A stretch of 64,000 nucleotides of DNA from Apostichopus japonicus. Lineage: Eukaryota; Echinodermata; Holothuroidea; Aspidochirotida; Stichopodidae. Shown here piece after piece: positions 48,683 through 58,925 of the stretch. Position numbers and translations under genes: made by a program. A model generated the notes under the pieces. It was given only the letters and a program-made list of their open reading frames with translations. It ran no database searches and was not told the DNA's origin. Numbering within the stretch: the first letter of the stretch is position 1; every line of letters begins with the position of its first letter. Location of the stretch: assembly GCF_037975245.1 (NCBI RefSeq), contig NC_092577.1, forward strand, positions 37,006,898 through 37,070,897, written 5' to 3'.

Positions 48683-48796
48683 CTTGTTGTGTTGTTCTGT
48701 CTTGTTTGATGTCGATTCCTTCAATGACATCTTTATATTGGTCGTATTCACGAGGAACTTGAATCTTGTTATTTACAAGTACATGTTGACCTCGAC
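48683..48796 (-). CDS. exon B of the single-pass membrane protein
   Basis: A 114-nt exon (acceptor TGATCCCCAAACAG ending at 48797; donor CAAG then GTTCGT, which is weak). It joins exon A and exon C in phase 1 at both ends. It encodes GRGQHVLVNNKIQVPREYDQ followed by YKDVIEGIDIKQDRTTQQ, a polar segment just after the membrane helix. I recognise no family. Confidence 0.65.
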
Positions 48797-49304
48797 CTGT
48801 TTGGGGATCAGAAAGCAATATACTTAATAACAGAAAGAAAGAAGAATTACATCTCATCCGGGAGAAAGAAATTGTTGGATGTGAATATGGTGAGATAAAC
48901 TATAACTCTAAAGAGGCTATAGTACAGTGGCGGCGGAACCGGGGGGGGGGGGCTTGGGGGGCTCAGCCCCCCCCCCCCCCAATGAAAAAGTTGAGGGGGC
49001 AAATGCATGATATAAGCCCCCCAATATTTACCAAGGTTCCGAAAAGTGCATCTGCCCATTTTTCAATGCATACTTGTCGATCTGTCCGATGCACACGTAT
49101 ACTATATAGGTGTAATAATTTTAGTAATTGCTGGGGGACCCTCGGCCCGTCCCCTGGCTATAGACCACATTGTCACCCCAACCGCGTCTTCACGCCCCGT
49201 GAAAAGTGGAAGAAGTTAGTGTGAGTACCGGTAAGCGTAACACAACTTTGTCTTAGGCCAATGACTTGCCTCATTTTCAGCCAGTTCTCCAACATCCCCT
49301 TACT

Positions 49305-49375
49305 TGGTGGCGGAGCGTCCATATATACAGTCAGGGGCGGATGCCCCCCCCCTGACGGACTCAAATGGACTGCTG
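49305..49375. repeat. GGCGGAGCGTC dispersed fragment with G/C-run
   Basis: GTGGCGGAGCGTCCATATAT then ACAGTCAGG and GGATGCCCCCCCCCTGACGGA. The same start occurs at 57992 and 58547. Probably one end of a small mobile element whose other end is unclear. Confidence 0.5.
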
Positions 49376-50524
49376 GCGCCCTTTTCAGCTTTTCACTACT
49401 TTTTTACTTATTCGCGATTATTGACTATTTTATTGCGCTCTAGTATACCTATTGACATTTGTCATATTCTGTTGGTGTAATTTTCCGACAAAATGGCGAC
49501 GACACATATTTATTCTCCGTTTATCTGCAAATTAGTAAGGCCCGAAATAATTTTTCCGTTCCGCCGCGCCTGCTATAGTATAAGGTACATATAGTGGCGT
49601 GCGCAGTGTTCAAAGGTGGTGGGACAAAACTAAAAATTACTCCTATGGGTATACGCATGTACACCTCTAGGGAAGGACCAGAGGAGGATACAGTCTTTTG
49701 TTGAGGAAGGGGTAAGACTCTTAGGTCGTCATAGTTGACTCCCATGAGAGGGATCTGTGTTCCACCCCACCCCCAGCCCCATCCCCATCCTCATTCCTTA
49801 GAAACAAATTGAAAGTATGGACGTCAAATATTTCATTCTGAGGCATCTGTAGACTATAAATTAAACGCAAGATTGTGCTAAAATATCTACTGCTGATTTT
49901 TGGGTTTGATTATTTTGTTTAATATTTCGTTAGGATTTTTCTGCTGGGTTGATAACTGCACTGATATAATGTTGTATTTGCCACGCTATTGAACAATACC
50001 ATCCTCGTCCATTAATTCTAGCGCATGTGTATTCTATATTTAGACCTTCTTGGTTTTTATATCTTTATTCATTATATTATAATATTTCGTTTCTAAAGGC
50101 AAAAATCGAAAAACTGCATAAATCATGCACGTGTATTCTACATTCAGACCTATACCAAGGTTTTAAATCCATTTTATTACAATAAAATATTTCGTTTATA
50201 TAACCTAAAATCATTATCATATTTAATTAGTATCTACCATATGACGCTAAGGTATTTTCATTCCTACTCTAATAGAACCGTGGTGGGATAATGCCTGTCC
50301 TTGACTATTGTTACAAGTCAATATTACCATAGACGATACAAGAATTGCCAATCTTTTTGTTAGGATTTTACAGTAGTTAAGTGTTCTTTTATAAACAACA
50401 CTTTAACGGTGCATCTGTTGGTTTTTAAGGTGTGGAAACTTTCATCAGGCGTGATACCTTGTAGCTTACATACTGTGTTAGATGAAACACGTTTCACAAA
50501 ATACACGTGTCATAGATATGCGCA

Positions 50525-50900
50525 TTGTTTGTTACGGTACTTATGGTTTTATTATAATCTGATCTGATCTAGTGTTCTGATCAGCATTGTTTGTTACGGT
50601 ACTTATGGTTTTATTATAATCTGATCTGATCTAGTGTTCGGGTACTTATGGTTTTATTATAATCTGATCTGATCTAGTGTTCTGATCAGCATTGTTTGTT
50701 ACGGTACTTATGGTTTTATTATAATCTGATCTGATCTAGTGTTCTGATCAGCATTGTTTGTTACGGTACTTATGGTTTTATTATAATCTGATCTGATCTA
50801 GTGTTCTGATCAGCATTGTTTGTTACGGTACTTATGGTTTTATAATAATCTGATCTGATCTAATCTGATCTGATCTAATCTGATCTGATCTAGTGTTCTG
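50525..50900. repeat. tandem array, about 61-bp unit, 6 copies
   Basis: Units contain CAGCATTGTTTGTTACGGTA, CTTATGGTTTTATTATAATC and TGATCTGATCTAGTGTTCTG. One copy is shortened. The array decays into TGATC-rich sequence up to about 51390. Confidence 0.92.
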
Positions 50901-51639
50901 ATCAAGTCAACCTATCTCATGCGATGTCAGTTATCTGTTAGTAAATTAACAAAGAAACCTGACAGTGAAAAATAGACATAAAGAATACAGAAAGAATATT
51001 CCTACAAAGAATTTTGGGGAAAAGACCGGGATTAAAACCGTGATCGAATTATTAACGGTACCGTGCTCTTCAGCCCTAAGTTGTTGGCGATCCATAAACT
51101 TATCCATTTTTTGTCTTAGTGTGCAGCCAATCAGAAGCAATGGTAGCGTTGCACATCGTGTATGTCAACAACTCTCATCATGCTCTTTTCACATTTATAA
51201 AGTTATCTAACCTATATCTGATTTTGGTATCTGATCTATCTAGTGATCTGATAAAAGTCATGCGAACTATTGTTATCTCATTTATAGTGATTTGATCCAG
51301 TGATTCAATCAAATCATCCGATCTAAAGTAATCTGAACTATTTATTTAATGTAGTGATCTAATCTGTCAATCTGATCTAGGCAATCAAGTAACCACACCG
51401 CAAAACATTCATTTCAACCACATTCAAGTAGTATGTATAGTGTTAATCACGTAGTGTAAATTTGGTTCAAACGCAGATATCCAATTCTTCAAGGAGCTAT
51501 GCGTGCAATGACGTGTACAAAATATCCTATCGCTATTAGAAGTGAATCAGAAGATACACGTGTTAATCATTGTATATTATACAACAATAACGTCAAAGAT
51601 ATGATTAAGTTAAATTAATTATTTGTTAGTGAAACTTAC

Positions 51640-51777
51640 CGCCAAATATTGAGCCGAATTTGTCGGAAGTTGCAGAGAGTACGAGGACCAGCACAACACT
51701 AACAATCCCTACGATGAGTAGTATAAGAAGTCTGGGATAGGATTGGTTTGTAGTGGTCTTCTTAGAGAGAGCGACAT
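51640..51777 (-). CDS. exon A: transmembrane segment of the single-pass membrane protein
   Basis: A 138-nt exon between an acceptor (ATGATTCCTTAG ending at 51778) and a strong donor (GGCG then GTAAGT at 51639). After a two-base partial codon it encodes VALSKKTTTNQSYPR, then a hydrophobic run of about 21 residues (LLILLIVGIVSVVLVLVLSA), then TSDKFGSIFG. Basic residues before the helix favour a type II (N-in) topology. The exon enters and leaves in phase 1, so the start codon must be in an upstream exon; 58925-58691 is a candidate. An alternative ATG frame at the exon start meets a stop after about 22 codons. Confidence 0.68.
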
Positions 51778-52310
51778 CTAAGGAATCATAATATATAGGC
51801 ATACTATATCAGTATATTCATCTAATGAATCATAATATATAGGCATACTATATCAGTATATTCATCTAATGAATCATAATATATAGGCATACTATATCAG
51901 TATATTCATCTAATGAATCATAATATATAGGCATACTATATCAGTATATTCATCTAATGAATCATAATATATAGGCATACTATATCAGTATATTCATCTA
52001 ATGAATCATAATATATAGGCATACTATATCAGTATATTCATCTAATGAATCATAATATATAGGCATACTATATCAGTATATTCATCTAATGAATCATAAT
52101 ATATAGGCATACTATATCAGTATATTCATCTAATGAATCATAATATATAGGCATACTATATCAGTATATTCATCTAATGAATCATAATATATAGGCATAC
52201 TATATCAGTATATTCATCTAATGAATCATAATATATAGGCATACTATATAGGTATATTCATCTAATGAATCATAATATATAGGCATACTATATCAGTATA
52301 TTCAAGAATA
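51778..52310. repeat. 44-bp minisatellite, 12 near-identical copies, fused to a splice acceptor
   Basis: Units contain GAATCATAATATATAGGCAT and ACTATATCAGTATATTCATC and are almost perfect. On the transcribed strand each unit ends TATGATTCATTAG followed by ATG. The unit that touches exon A ends TATGATTCCTTAG. The array is therefore made of copies of the last 44 nt of the intron, including the AG acceptor. Confidence 0.96.
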
Positions 52311-52920
52311 CAATGAAATAATATACCGTCTTAGGGATGGGGTTAATCGCGATACATTTACACTGATGCAGATAAAAGTGTATTTATGCTTGTGTACCTA
52401 AATTTACCTACATATATCAATGATTAGGTAAAAGATATTAAACCAAACAGCCGTCTGACCACGGGCTGTTTTTCGTTATGACAAAGGCAATAAGTTTTAG
52501 CTAAAGGCGTCGAGAGCCAAGCCGGGTCTCAAGGACACTTAGGCTTACATCACTCGGCCCCTCCCTATCCCCTCTCCTGCCTACTCCCCTACTCCCATAC
52601 TCAGATCTGTTTAGTGTAGAGGCTGTAACTACCAGCTATTTGTGTGTATGTCCGAAGAAAAGAAAAGGTTTCACTTGCATGATCCGTTGATATATGGAAT
52701 ATAACTATGTACGGGGATAAATTGCTACGTTACCGACTGATAACATAAATATTAACTGCGATATTATAAAAAGTTCACTGGTATATGTTTAAAGTATGCG
52801 AATCATGCTAACTGATTCCCATAGCGTAACATGGAAATAAACGCTGTCACAATAATTTTCACAAGAAACTTATTAGAATCTGTCACATTGTTCTATGCTC
52901 GTGTATGCATGGGTTAAAGA
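52311..52920. other. no gene seen
   Basis: Intron of the membrane-protein gene if the 58691 exon belongs to it, otherwise upstream flank. A pyrimidine-rich patch lies near 52560-52600. Confidence 0.45.
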
Positions 52921-52923
52921 GAA

Positions 52924-53093
52924 GCTTTCTGGTCACTTCGCCCAACAACCATTTCGCCTAACTGTCATTTCGTCCAACCAGCCTGGTCATTTCGCCCAAC
53001 CAGCCTAGTCATTTCGCCCAACCAGCATGGTCATTTCGCATTCGTCATTTTGGTTGGGCGAAATGGTTAGGTTGAGCGAAGTGACCAGCTTCC
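52924..53093. mobile_element. foldback MITE with 8-bp target duplication
   Basis: Inverted ends share TGGTCACTTCGC (left 52930, right 53077-53088). The interior is a run of TCATTTCGCCCAACCAGCC-type units. AAAGAGAA flanks both sides (52916-52923 and 53094-53101), giving an 8-bp duplication typical of hAT. At 170 bp it has no coding capacity. Confidence 0.78.
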
Positions 53094-53194
53094 AAAGAGA
53101 AATAATATACCGAAGCAAACAGTGGACATGAAAATGATTGAAAAGCATCCCACGATTGTATTAAAAGTTCAAACTCTCAACTTTAATAAGATTT

Positions 53195-56082
53195 CTTTTC
53201 TGTTTAGTTGTTTATAGTCATTCTATACTTACTATGTTTAGTTGTTTATAGTCCATCTATACTGACCATGTACAGTACCTTCTGTTTAGTTTTTTATAGT
53301 CATTCTATATACTTACTATGTACAGTACCTTCTGTTTAGTTGTTTATAGTCCATTTATACTGACCATGTACAGTACCTTCTGTTTAGTTGTTTATAGTCA
53401 TTCTATATACTTACTATGTACAGTAACTTCTGTTTAGTTGTTTATAGACCATCTATACTGACCATGTACAGTACCTTCTGCTTAGTTGTTTATAGTCATT
53501 ATATATACTTACTATGTACAGTACCTTCTGTTTAGTTGTTTATAGTCCATCTACACTGACCATGTACAGTACCCTCTGTTTAGTTGTTTATAGTCATTCT
53601 ATACTTGCTATGTACAGTACCTTCTGTTTAGTTGTTATAGTCCATCTATACTTACTGTGTACAGTACCTTCTGGTTAGTTGATTAAAGTCATTCTATACT
53701 TACTATGTACAGTACCTTCTGTTTAGTTGTTTATAGTCATTCTATACTTACTATGTACAGTACCTTCTGGTTAGTTGATTAAAGTCATTCTATACTTACT
53801 ATGTACAGTACCTTCTGTTTAGTTGTTTATAGTCATTCTATACTTGCTATGTAAAGTACCTTCTGTTTAGTTGATTAAAGTCATTCTATACTTACTACGT
53901 ACAGTACCTTCTGTTTAGTTGTTTATAGTCATTCTATATACTTACTATGTACAGTACCTTCTGTTTAGTTGTTTATAGACCATCTATACTGACCATGTAC
54001 AGTACCTTCTGTTTAGTTGTTTATAGTCCATCTACACTGACCATGTACAGTACCTTCTGCTTAGTTGTTTTTAGTCATTCTATACTTACTATGTACAGTA
54101 CCTTCTGTTTAGTTGTTTATAGTCATTCTGTACTGACCATGTACAGTACCTTCTGTTTAGTTGTTAATAGTCCATCTATACTTACTATGTAGAGTACCTT
54201 CTGTTTAGTTGTTTATAGTCATTCTATACTGACCATGTACAGTACTCTAGTTGTTTATACTCATTCTATACTTACTATGTACAGTACCTTCTGTTCAGTT
54301 GTTTATAGCCCATCTATACTTACTATGTACAGTGCCTTCTGTTTAGTTGTTTATAGTCCATCTATACTTACTATGTACAGTACCTTCTGTTTAGTTGTTT
54401 ATAGTCATTCTATACTTACTATGTACAGTACCTTCTGTTTAGTTTTTATAGTCCATCTATACTTACTATGTACAGTACCTTCTGTTTAGTTGTTTATAGT
54501 CATTCTATACTAACTATGTACAGTACCTTCTGTTTAGTTGTTATAGTCCATCTATACTTACTATGTACAGTACCTTCTGTTCAGTTGTTTATAGTCCATC
54601 TATACTTACTATGTACAGTACCTTCTGTTTAGTTGTTTATAGTCATTCTATACTGACCATGTACAGTACCTTCTGTTTAGTTGTTTATAGTCATTCTATA
54701 CTTACTATGTACAGTACCTTCTGTTTAGTTGATTAAAGTCATTCTATACTGACCATGTACAGTACTCTAGTTGTTTATAGTCATTCTATACTTACTATGT
54801 ACAGTACCTTCTGTTTAGTTGTTTATAGTCCATCTATACTTACTATGTACAGTACCTTCTGTTTAGTTGTTTATAGTCATTCTATACTTACTATGTACAG
54901 TACCTTCTGTTTAGTTGTTTATAGTCATTCTATACTGACCATGTACAGTACCTTCTGTTTAGTTGTTTATAGTCATTGTATACTTACTATGTACAGTACC
55001 TTCTGTTTAGTTGATTAAAGTCATTCTATACTGACCATGTACAGTACTCTAGTTGTTTATAGTCATTCTATACTTACTATGTACAGTACCTTCTGTTTAG
55101 TTGTTTATAGTCCATCTATACTTACTATGTACAGTACCTTCTGTTTAGTTGTTTATAGTCATTCTATACTTACTATGTACAGTACCTTCTGTTTAGTTGT
55201 TTATAGTCATTCTATACTTACTATGTACAGTACTCTAGTTGTTTATACTCATTCTATACTTACTATGTACAGTACCTTCTGTTCAGTTGTTTATAGCCCA
55301 TCTATACTTACTATGTACAGTGCCTTCTGTTTAGTTGTTTATAGTCCATCTATACTTACTATGTACAGTACCTTCTGTTTAGTTGTTTATAGTCATTCTA
55401 TACTTACTATGTACAGTACCTTCTGTTTAGTTTTTATAGTCCATCTATACTTACTATGTACAGTACCTTCTGTTTAGTTGTTTATAGTCATTCTATACTA
55501 ACTATGTACAGTACCTTCTGTTTAGTTGTTATAGTCCATCTATACTTACTATGTACAGTACCTTCTGTTTAGTTGTTTATAGTCCATCTATACTTACTAT
55601 GTACAGTACCTTCTGTTTAGTTGTTTATAGTCATTCTATACTGACCATGTACAGTACCTTCTGTTTAGTTGTTTATAGTCATTCTATACTTACTATGTAC
55701 AGTACCTTCTGTTTAGTTGATTAAAGTCATTCTATACTGACCATGTACAGTACTCTAGTTGTTTATAGTCATTCTATGCTTACTATGTACAGTACCTTCT
55801 GTTTAGTTGTTTATAGTCCATCTATACTTACTATTTACAGTACCTTCTGTTTAGTTGTTTATAGTCATTCTATACTTACTATGTACAGTACCTTCTGTTT
55901 AGTTGTTTATAGTCATTCTATACTTACTATGTACAGTACTCTAGTTGTTTGTAGTCATTCTATACTTACTATGTACAGTACCTTCTGTTTAGTCGTTTAT
56001 AGTCATTCTATACTTGCTATGTACAGTACCTTCTGTTTAGTTGATTAAAGCCATTCTATACTTACTATGTACAGTACCTTCA
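53195..56082. repeat. 2.9-kb minisatellite, about 48-bp unit, with higher-order structure
   Basis: About 60 copies of ACTATGTACAGTACCTTCTG followed by TTTAGTTGTTTATAGTCATT and CTATACTT. Variants include TGACCATG, GTCCATCTAT, GATTAAAG and a shortened ACTCTAGTTG unit. The ACTCTAG units lie at 54242, 54762, 55044, 55230, 55750 and 55936, which reveals a 988-bp higher-order period. The 48-bp unit leaves a plus frame open (MYSTFCLVVYSHSILT), an artefact. Confidence 0.97.
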
Positions 56083-56645
56083 ACTAATGTCGTTGACGCG
56101 TGGACATTTCTCTTTCTTGCTTCCCCTACTCTTCCTCCCTCGATATTATTCATATTTACAGTTGATGTCTGCCCGGTCTAGCGTTTGGCGCGAAACTGAC
56201 CCAGCAACCCATGGCAACATATTGATATGTACACTCAGTGATGATTGGATATCAAGGTAACCCAGCATTGTGAGTCATCCTTTGTCGAAAGAGCCAGTTT
56301 AACTTTATTTCATGTATAGTCGATAATCAATATATATGTGTGACTTTGGTAAAACGTTGTGATAAAAGTGGAGTTATATTGTAACTAAATTTAATTTTAG
56401 GTTTTCTTCTACAGATATAACCTTGAAATATTATAAATTCACTGCATGCATATTACTGTGAAGTGCGTACAGATCAATAAACATAGACTTAACAGCACAA
56501 GCCTCGATTTTAATTCACCATTTTGAAACGAAATCCGTGTGTTGTTGTACGATCGAAATTGTCATTTTATGTAAAGTATACTCTGTTACTCTACTCAACA
56601 AAAGGAACGACAGTTTAAAACAAATTTATTTTAGACATCGTCATT
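56083..56645. other. no gene seen
   Basis: AT-rich sequence with no recognised feature. Confidence 0.45.
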
Positions 56646-57108
56646 TAGGTATCGCACCACAATTAATTGCTCCCATTGACTTACACACTAAACACGTCAC
56701 TTTCCGAGGCCGATAGAGCATAGCTGAAAGTTTTCAACTGACATGTCCTACCCATCATAAGATAGCTAAAGGCTTGGGCTATCATAAAACATTCAACTTT
56801 TGTCACCATAACCGTTTAGATTTTGAGCCAGAAGAGCTAAAAGTTTATCATAGTGCTTCCCTTCCAATCTGCCAGCTGTCGCTGCGGAATTTTCTTGATT
56901 CACCCAAGATTTCCTAAATACCTCAAATCACATTTCGATTCTCCAGACCATCAGTAGTTTATTTATTCTCTTCAAAATCCAAGCATAAAAAGATGACTCA
57001 AAAAATGCCAAAACAAAATCAATACAATTGGGCACTTTATGGCTATTTTCCGACAATGGTTAACCTCTCAGGCGGACCTGCACTATAGCCTAGTTGTGAT
57101 GCGATATC
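56646..57108. mobile_element. MITE family A, copy 2
   Basis: Left end TAGGTATCGCACCACAATTA; right end TAGTTGTGATGCGATATC. It aligns with 45011-45477 end to end, with many substitutions. Its right edge abuts the target duplication of the next element. Confidence 0.78.
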
Positions 57109-57115
57109 TTTAGAC

Positions 57116-57516
57116 CAGGGTTGTCCAACCTACGGCCCGCGGGCCACAGTCCGGCCCGCCGCAGGGTTGCGTCCGTCCCGCCAGAGATGCTCTACGGTGC
57201 GAAATTTTAGTTACCAAATTTATTGATAACAATTTGAAGCTATATAATCAATCATTCGAACCTTCTGGGTCCAAAAAACTGCATACAGGTCAGTTTGTGT
57301 GACAATCTCTCAGCGGAGGGGGGGGGGGGGCGGCTGAACTTTATTCATCTGTTTTTTTTTCAGGAAGGAAAATAAATCAGTGCGCTCCGCGCGCAGTGCT
57401 CACATTGGCCTTCGGGCAAAAAAAAATCGAAAAATCGAGCGTAGGGTTCATGCGGCCCCCTCCTTCATCATAATCATTCCATGTGGCCCTCCTCTGCAAA
57501 AGGTTGGACAACCCTG
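57116..57516. mobile_element. hAT-type MITE, 401 bp, with perfect TIRs and 8-bp target duplication
   Basis: The ends CAGGGTTGTCCAACCT and AGGTTGGACAACCCTG are a perfect 16-bp inverted repeat. The flanks CTTTAGAC (57108-57115 and 57517-57524) are a perfect 8-bp duplication. CAGGG ends and 8-bp duplications are hAT traits. Subterminal ACGGCCCGCGGGCC and the later TGCGGCC/TGTGGCC repeats are also typical of such elements. No transposase. ORFs across it on both strands are incidental. Confidence 0.9.
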
Positions 57517-57525
57517 CTTTAGACT

Positions 57526-58571
57526 GAAGAGATTGTTCAATGGTAACCTGTTTACCATTCATGAACAGCGCCCTATATTTTATGTCGCACTGGACAACAC
57601 CACGATTACAGATCCTTGAGTAGCCTGACAATCGTTACATAGACAATACTAAAACACCGGTATCAGTTCACGTACTGAAACACCGGTATCGGTTCACGTA
57701 CTGAAACACCGGTATCGGTTCACGTACTGAAACACCGGTATCGGTTCACGTACTGAAACACCGGTATCGGTTCACGTACTGAAACACCGGTATCGGTTCA
57801 CGAACTGAAACACCGGTATCGGTTCCATTTTGAAACACCGGTATCGGTTCACGTCGTATTGAAACACCGATATCGGTTCACGTACTGAAACACCGGTATC
57901 GGTTCACGTCGTACTGAAACACCGGTATCGGTTCACGTACTGAAACACCGGTATCGGTTCACGTACTGAAACACCGGTATCGGTTCACGTCAGTGGCGGA
58001 GCGTCTATATAGTCAGGAAGAGATTGTTCAATGGTAACCTGTTTACCATTCATGAACAGCGCCCTATATTTTATGTCGCACTGGACAACACCACGATTAC
58101 AGATCCTTGAGTAGCCTGACAATCGTTACATAGACAATACTAAAACACCGGTATCAGTTCACGTACTGAAACACCGGTATCGGTTCACGTACTGAAACAC
58201 CGGTATCGGTTCACGTACTGAAACACCGGTATCGGTTCACGTACTGAAACACCGGTATCAGTTCCATTTTGAAACACCGGTATCGGTTCACGTCGTATTG
58301 AAACACCGGTATCGGTTCACGTACTGAAACACCGGTATCGGTTCACGTCGTACTGAAACACCGGTATCGGTTCACGTCGTACTGAAACACCGGTATCGGT
58401 TCACGTCGTACTGAAACACCGGTATCGGTTCACGTACTGAAACACCGGTATCGGTTCACGTCGTACTGAAACACCGGTATCGGTTCACGTCGTATTGAAA
58501 CACCGGTATCGGTTCACGTACTGAAACACCGGTATCGGTTCACGTCAGTGGCGGAGCGTCTATATAGTCAG
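57526..58571. repeat. duplicated block carrying a CpG-rich 26/29-bp minisatellite
   Basis: Two tandem copies (57526-58016 and 58017-58571) each start GAAGAGATTGTTCAATGGTA, continue through about 130 bp of matching sequence, and then carry 12-16 units of GAAACACCGGTATCGGTTCA plus CGTACT or CGTCGTACT. Each ends with the GGCGGAGCGTCTATATAG fragment. Each unit has three or four CpGs, unusual in this AT-rich region. A G-run follows at 58572. Confidence 0.93.
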
Positions 58572-58690
58572 GGGGGGGGGGCGAATGCCCACCACCCCCG
58601 CTCCGCATGTGGACACCCCAATATATCAATTAACTAGCCACAATTATTCATTTTGACCATTGTAATAATCACATGACAATGTCAACTTAC
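58572..58690. other. short spacer with G-run
   Basis: GGGGGGGGGG then CGAATGCCC, probably the remaining part of the GGCGGAGCGTC dispersed fragment. Confidence 0.4.
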
Positions 58691-58925
58691 TTTTCGTTGC
58701 TTTATCATCAGATATTTTCGTCAAGTTGTGGAGGTTGAGGTGACATTTGGAAAGGTTGTCCACTGCAGCCACAATGCTGCATGCCTTCATGCCCACAACC
58801 ATGATGAATTGTTGAAAATGGTGATCACCCTCAATACGGAGCATGTAAGGTTGCCTCCTGACAACATCTTGCACGGGCTTACCAACAAAATCCTCTGCAT
58901 AATCGTCATAAATAACCTTCAATTG
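58691..58925 (-). CDS. candidate internal exon, unknown protein
   Basis: A 235-nt open stretch between an acceptor (CTGACTTTTAACAG ending at 58926) and a near-consensus donor (AAAA then GTAAGT at 58690). It encodes QLKVIYDDYAEDFVGKPVQD, then VVRRQPYMLRIEGDHHFQQF, IMVVGMKACSIVAAVDNLSK and CHLNLHNLTKISDDKATK. The peptide is rich in ordered-protein residues and looks like real coding sequence. It vaguely recalls uncharacterised transposon- or THAP-associated proteins with a YMLRxEGD segment; that is a weak memory. Entry is phase 0 and exit phase 1, so it could splice to exon A at 51777 over a 6.9-kb intron. It could also be a decayed element fragment. Confidence 0.42.

Larger units (their letters stand above)
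48797..51639 (-). other. intron between exons A and B, with repeat fragments
   Basis: Contains G- and C-runs (48938-48985), a fragment with GGCGGAGCGTCCATATATAC (49309) shared with 57994 and 58549, and AT-rich sequence. The 50530-50900 tandem array also lies here. No further exon was seen. Confidence 0.5.

Noticed and set aside
53947..56048. Repeated MYSTFCLVVYSHSILT-type ORFs
   Set aside because: Artefact of a 48-bp unit without stops. Reading frames break whenever a unit of another length occurs.
57377..57631. Overlapping ORFs on both strands
   Set aside because: They cover the 401-bp hAT MITE and its flank; no family resemblance.
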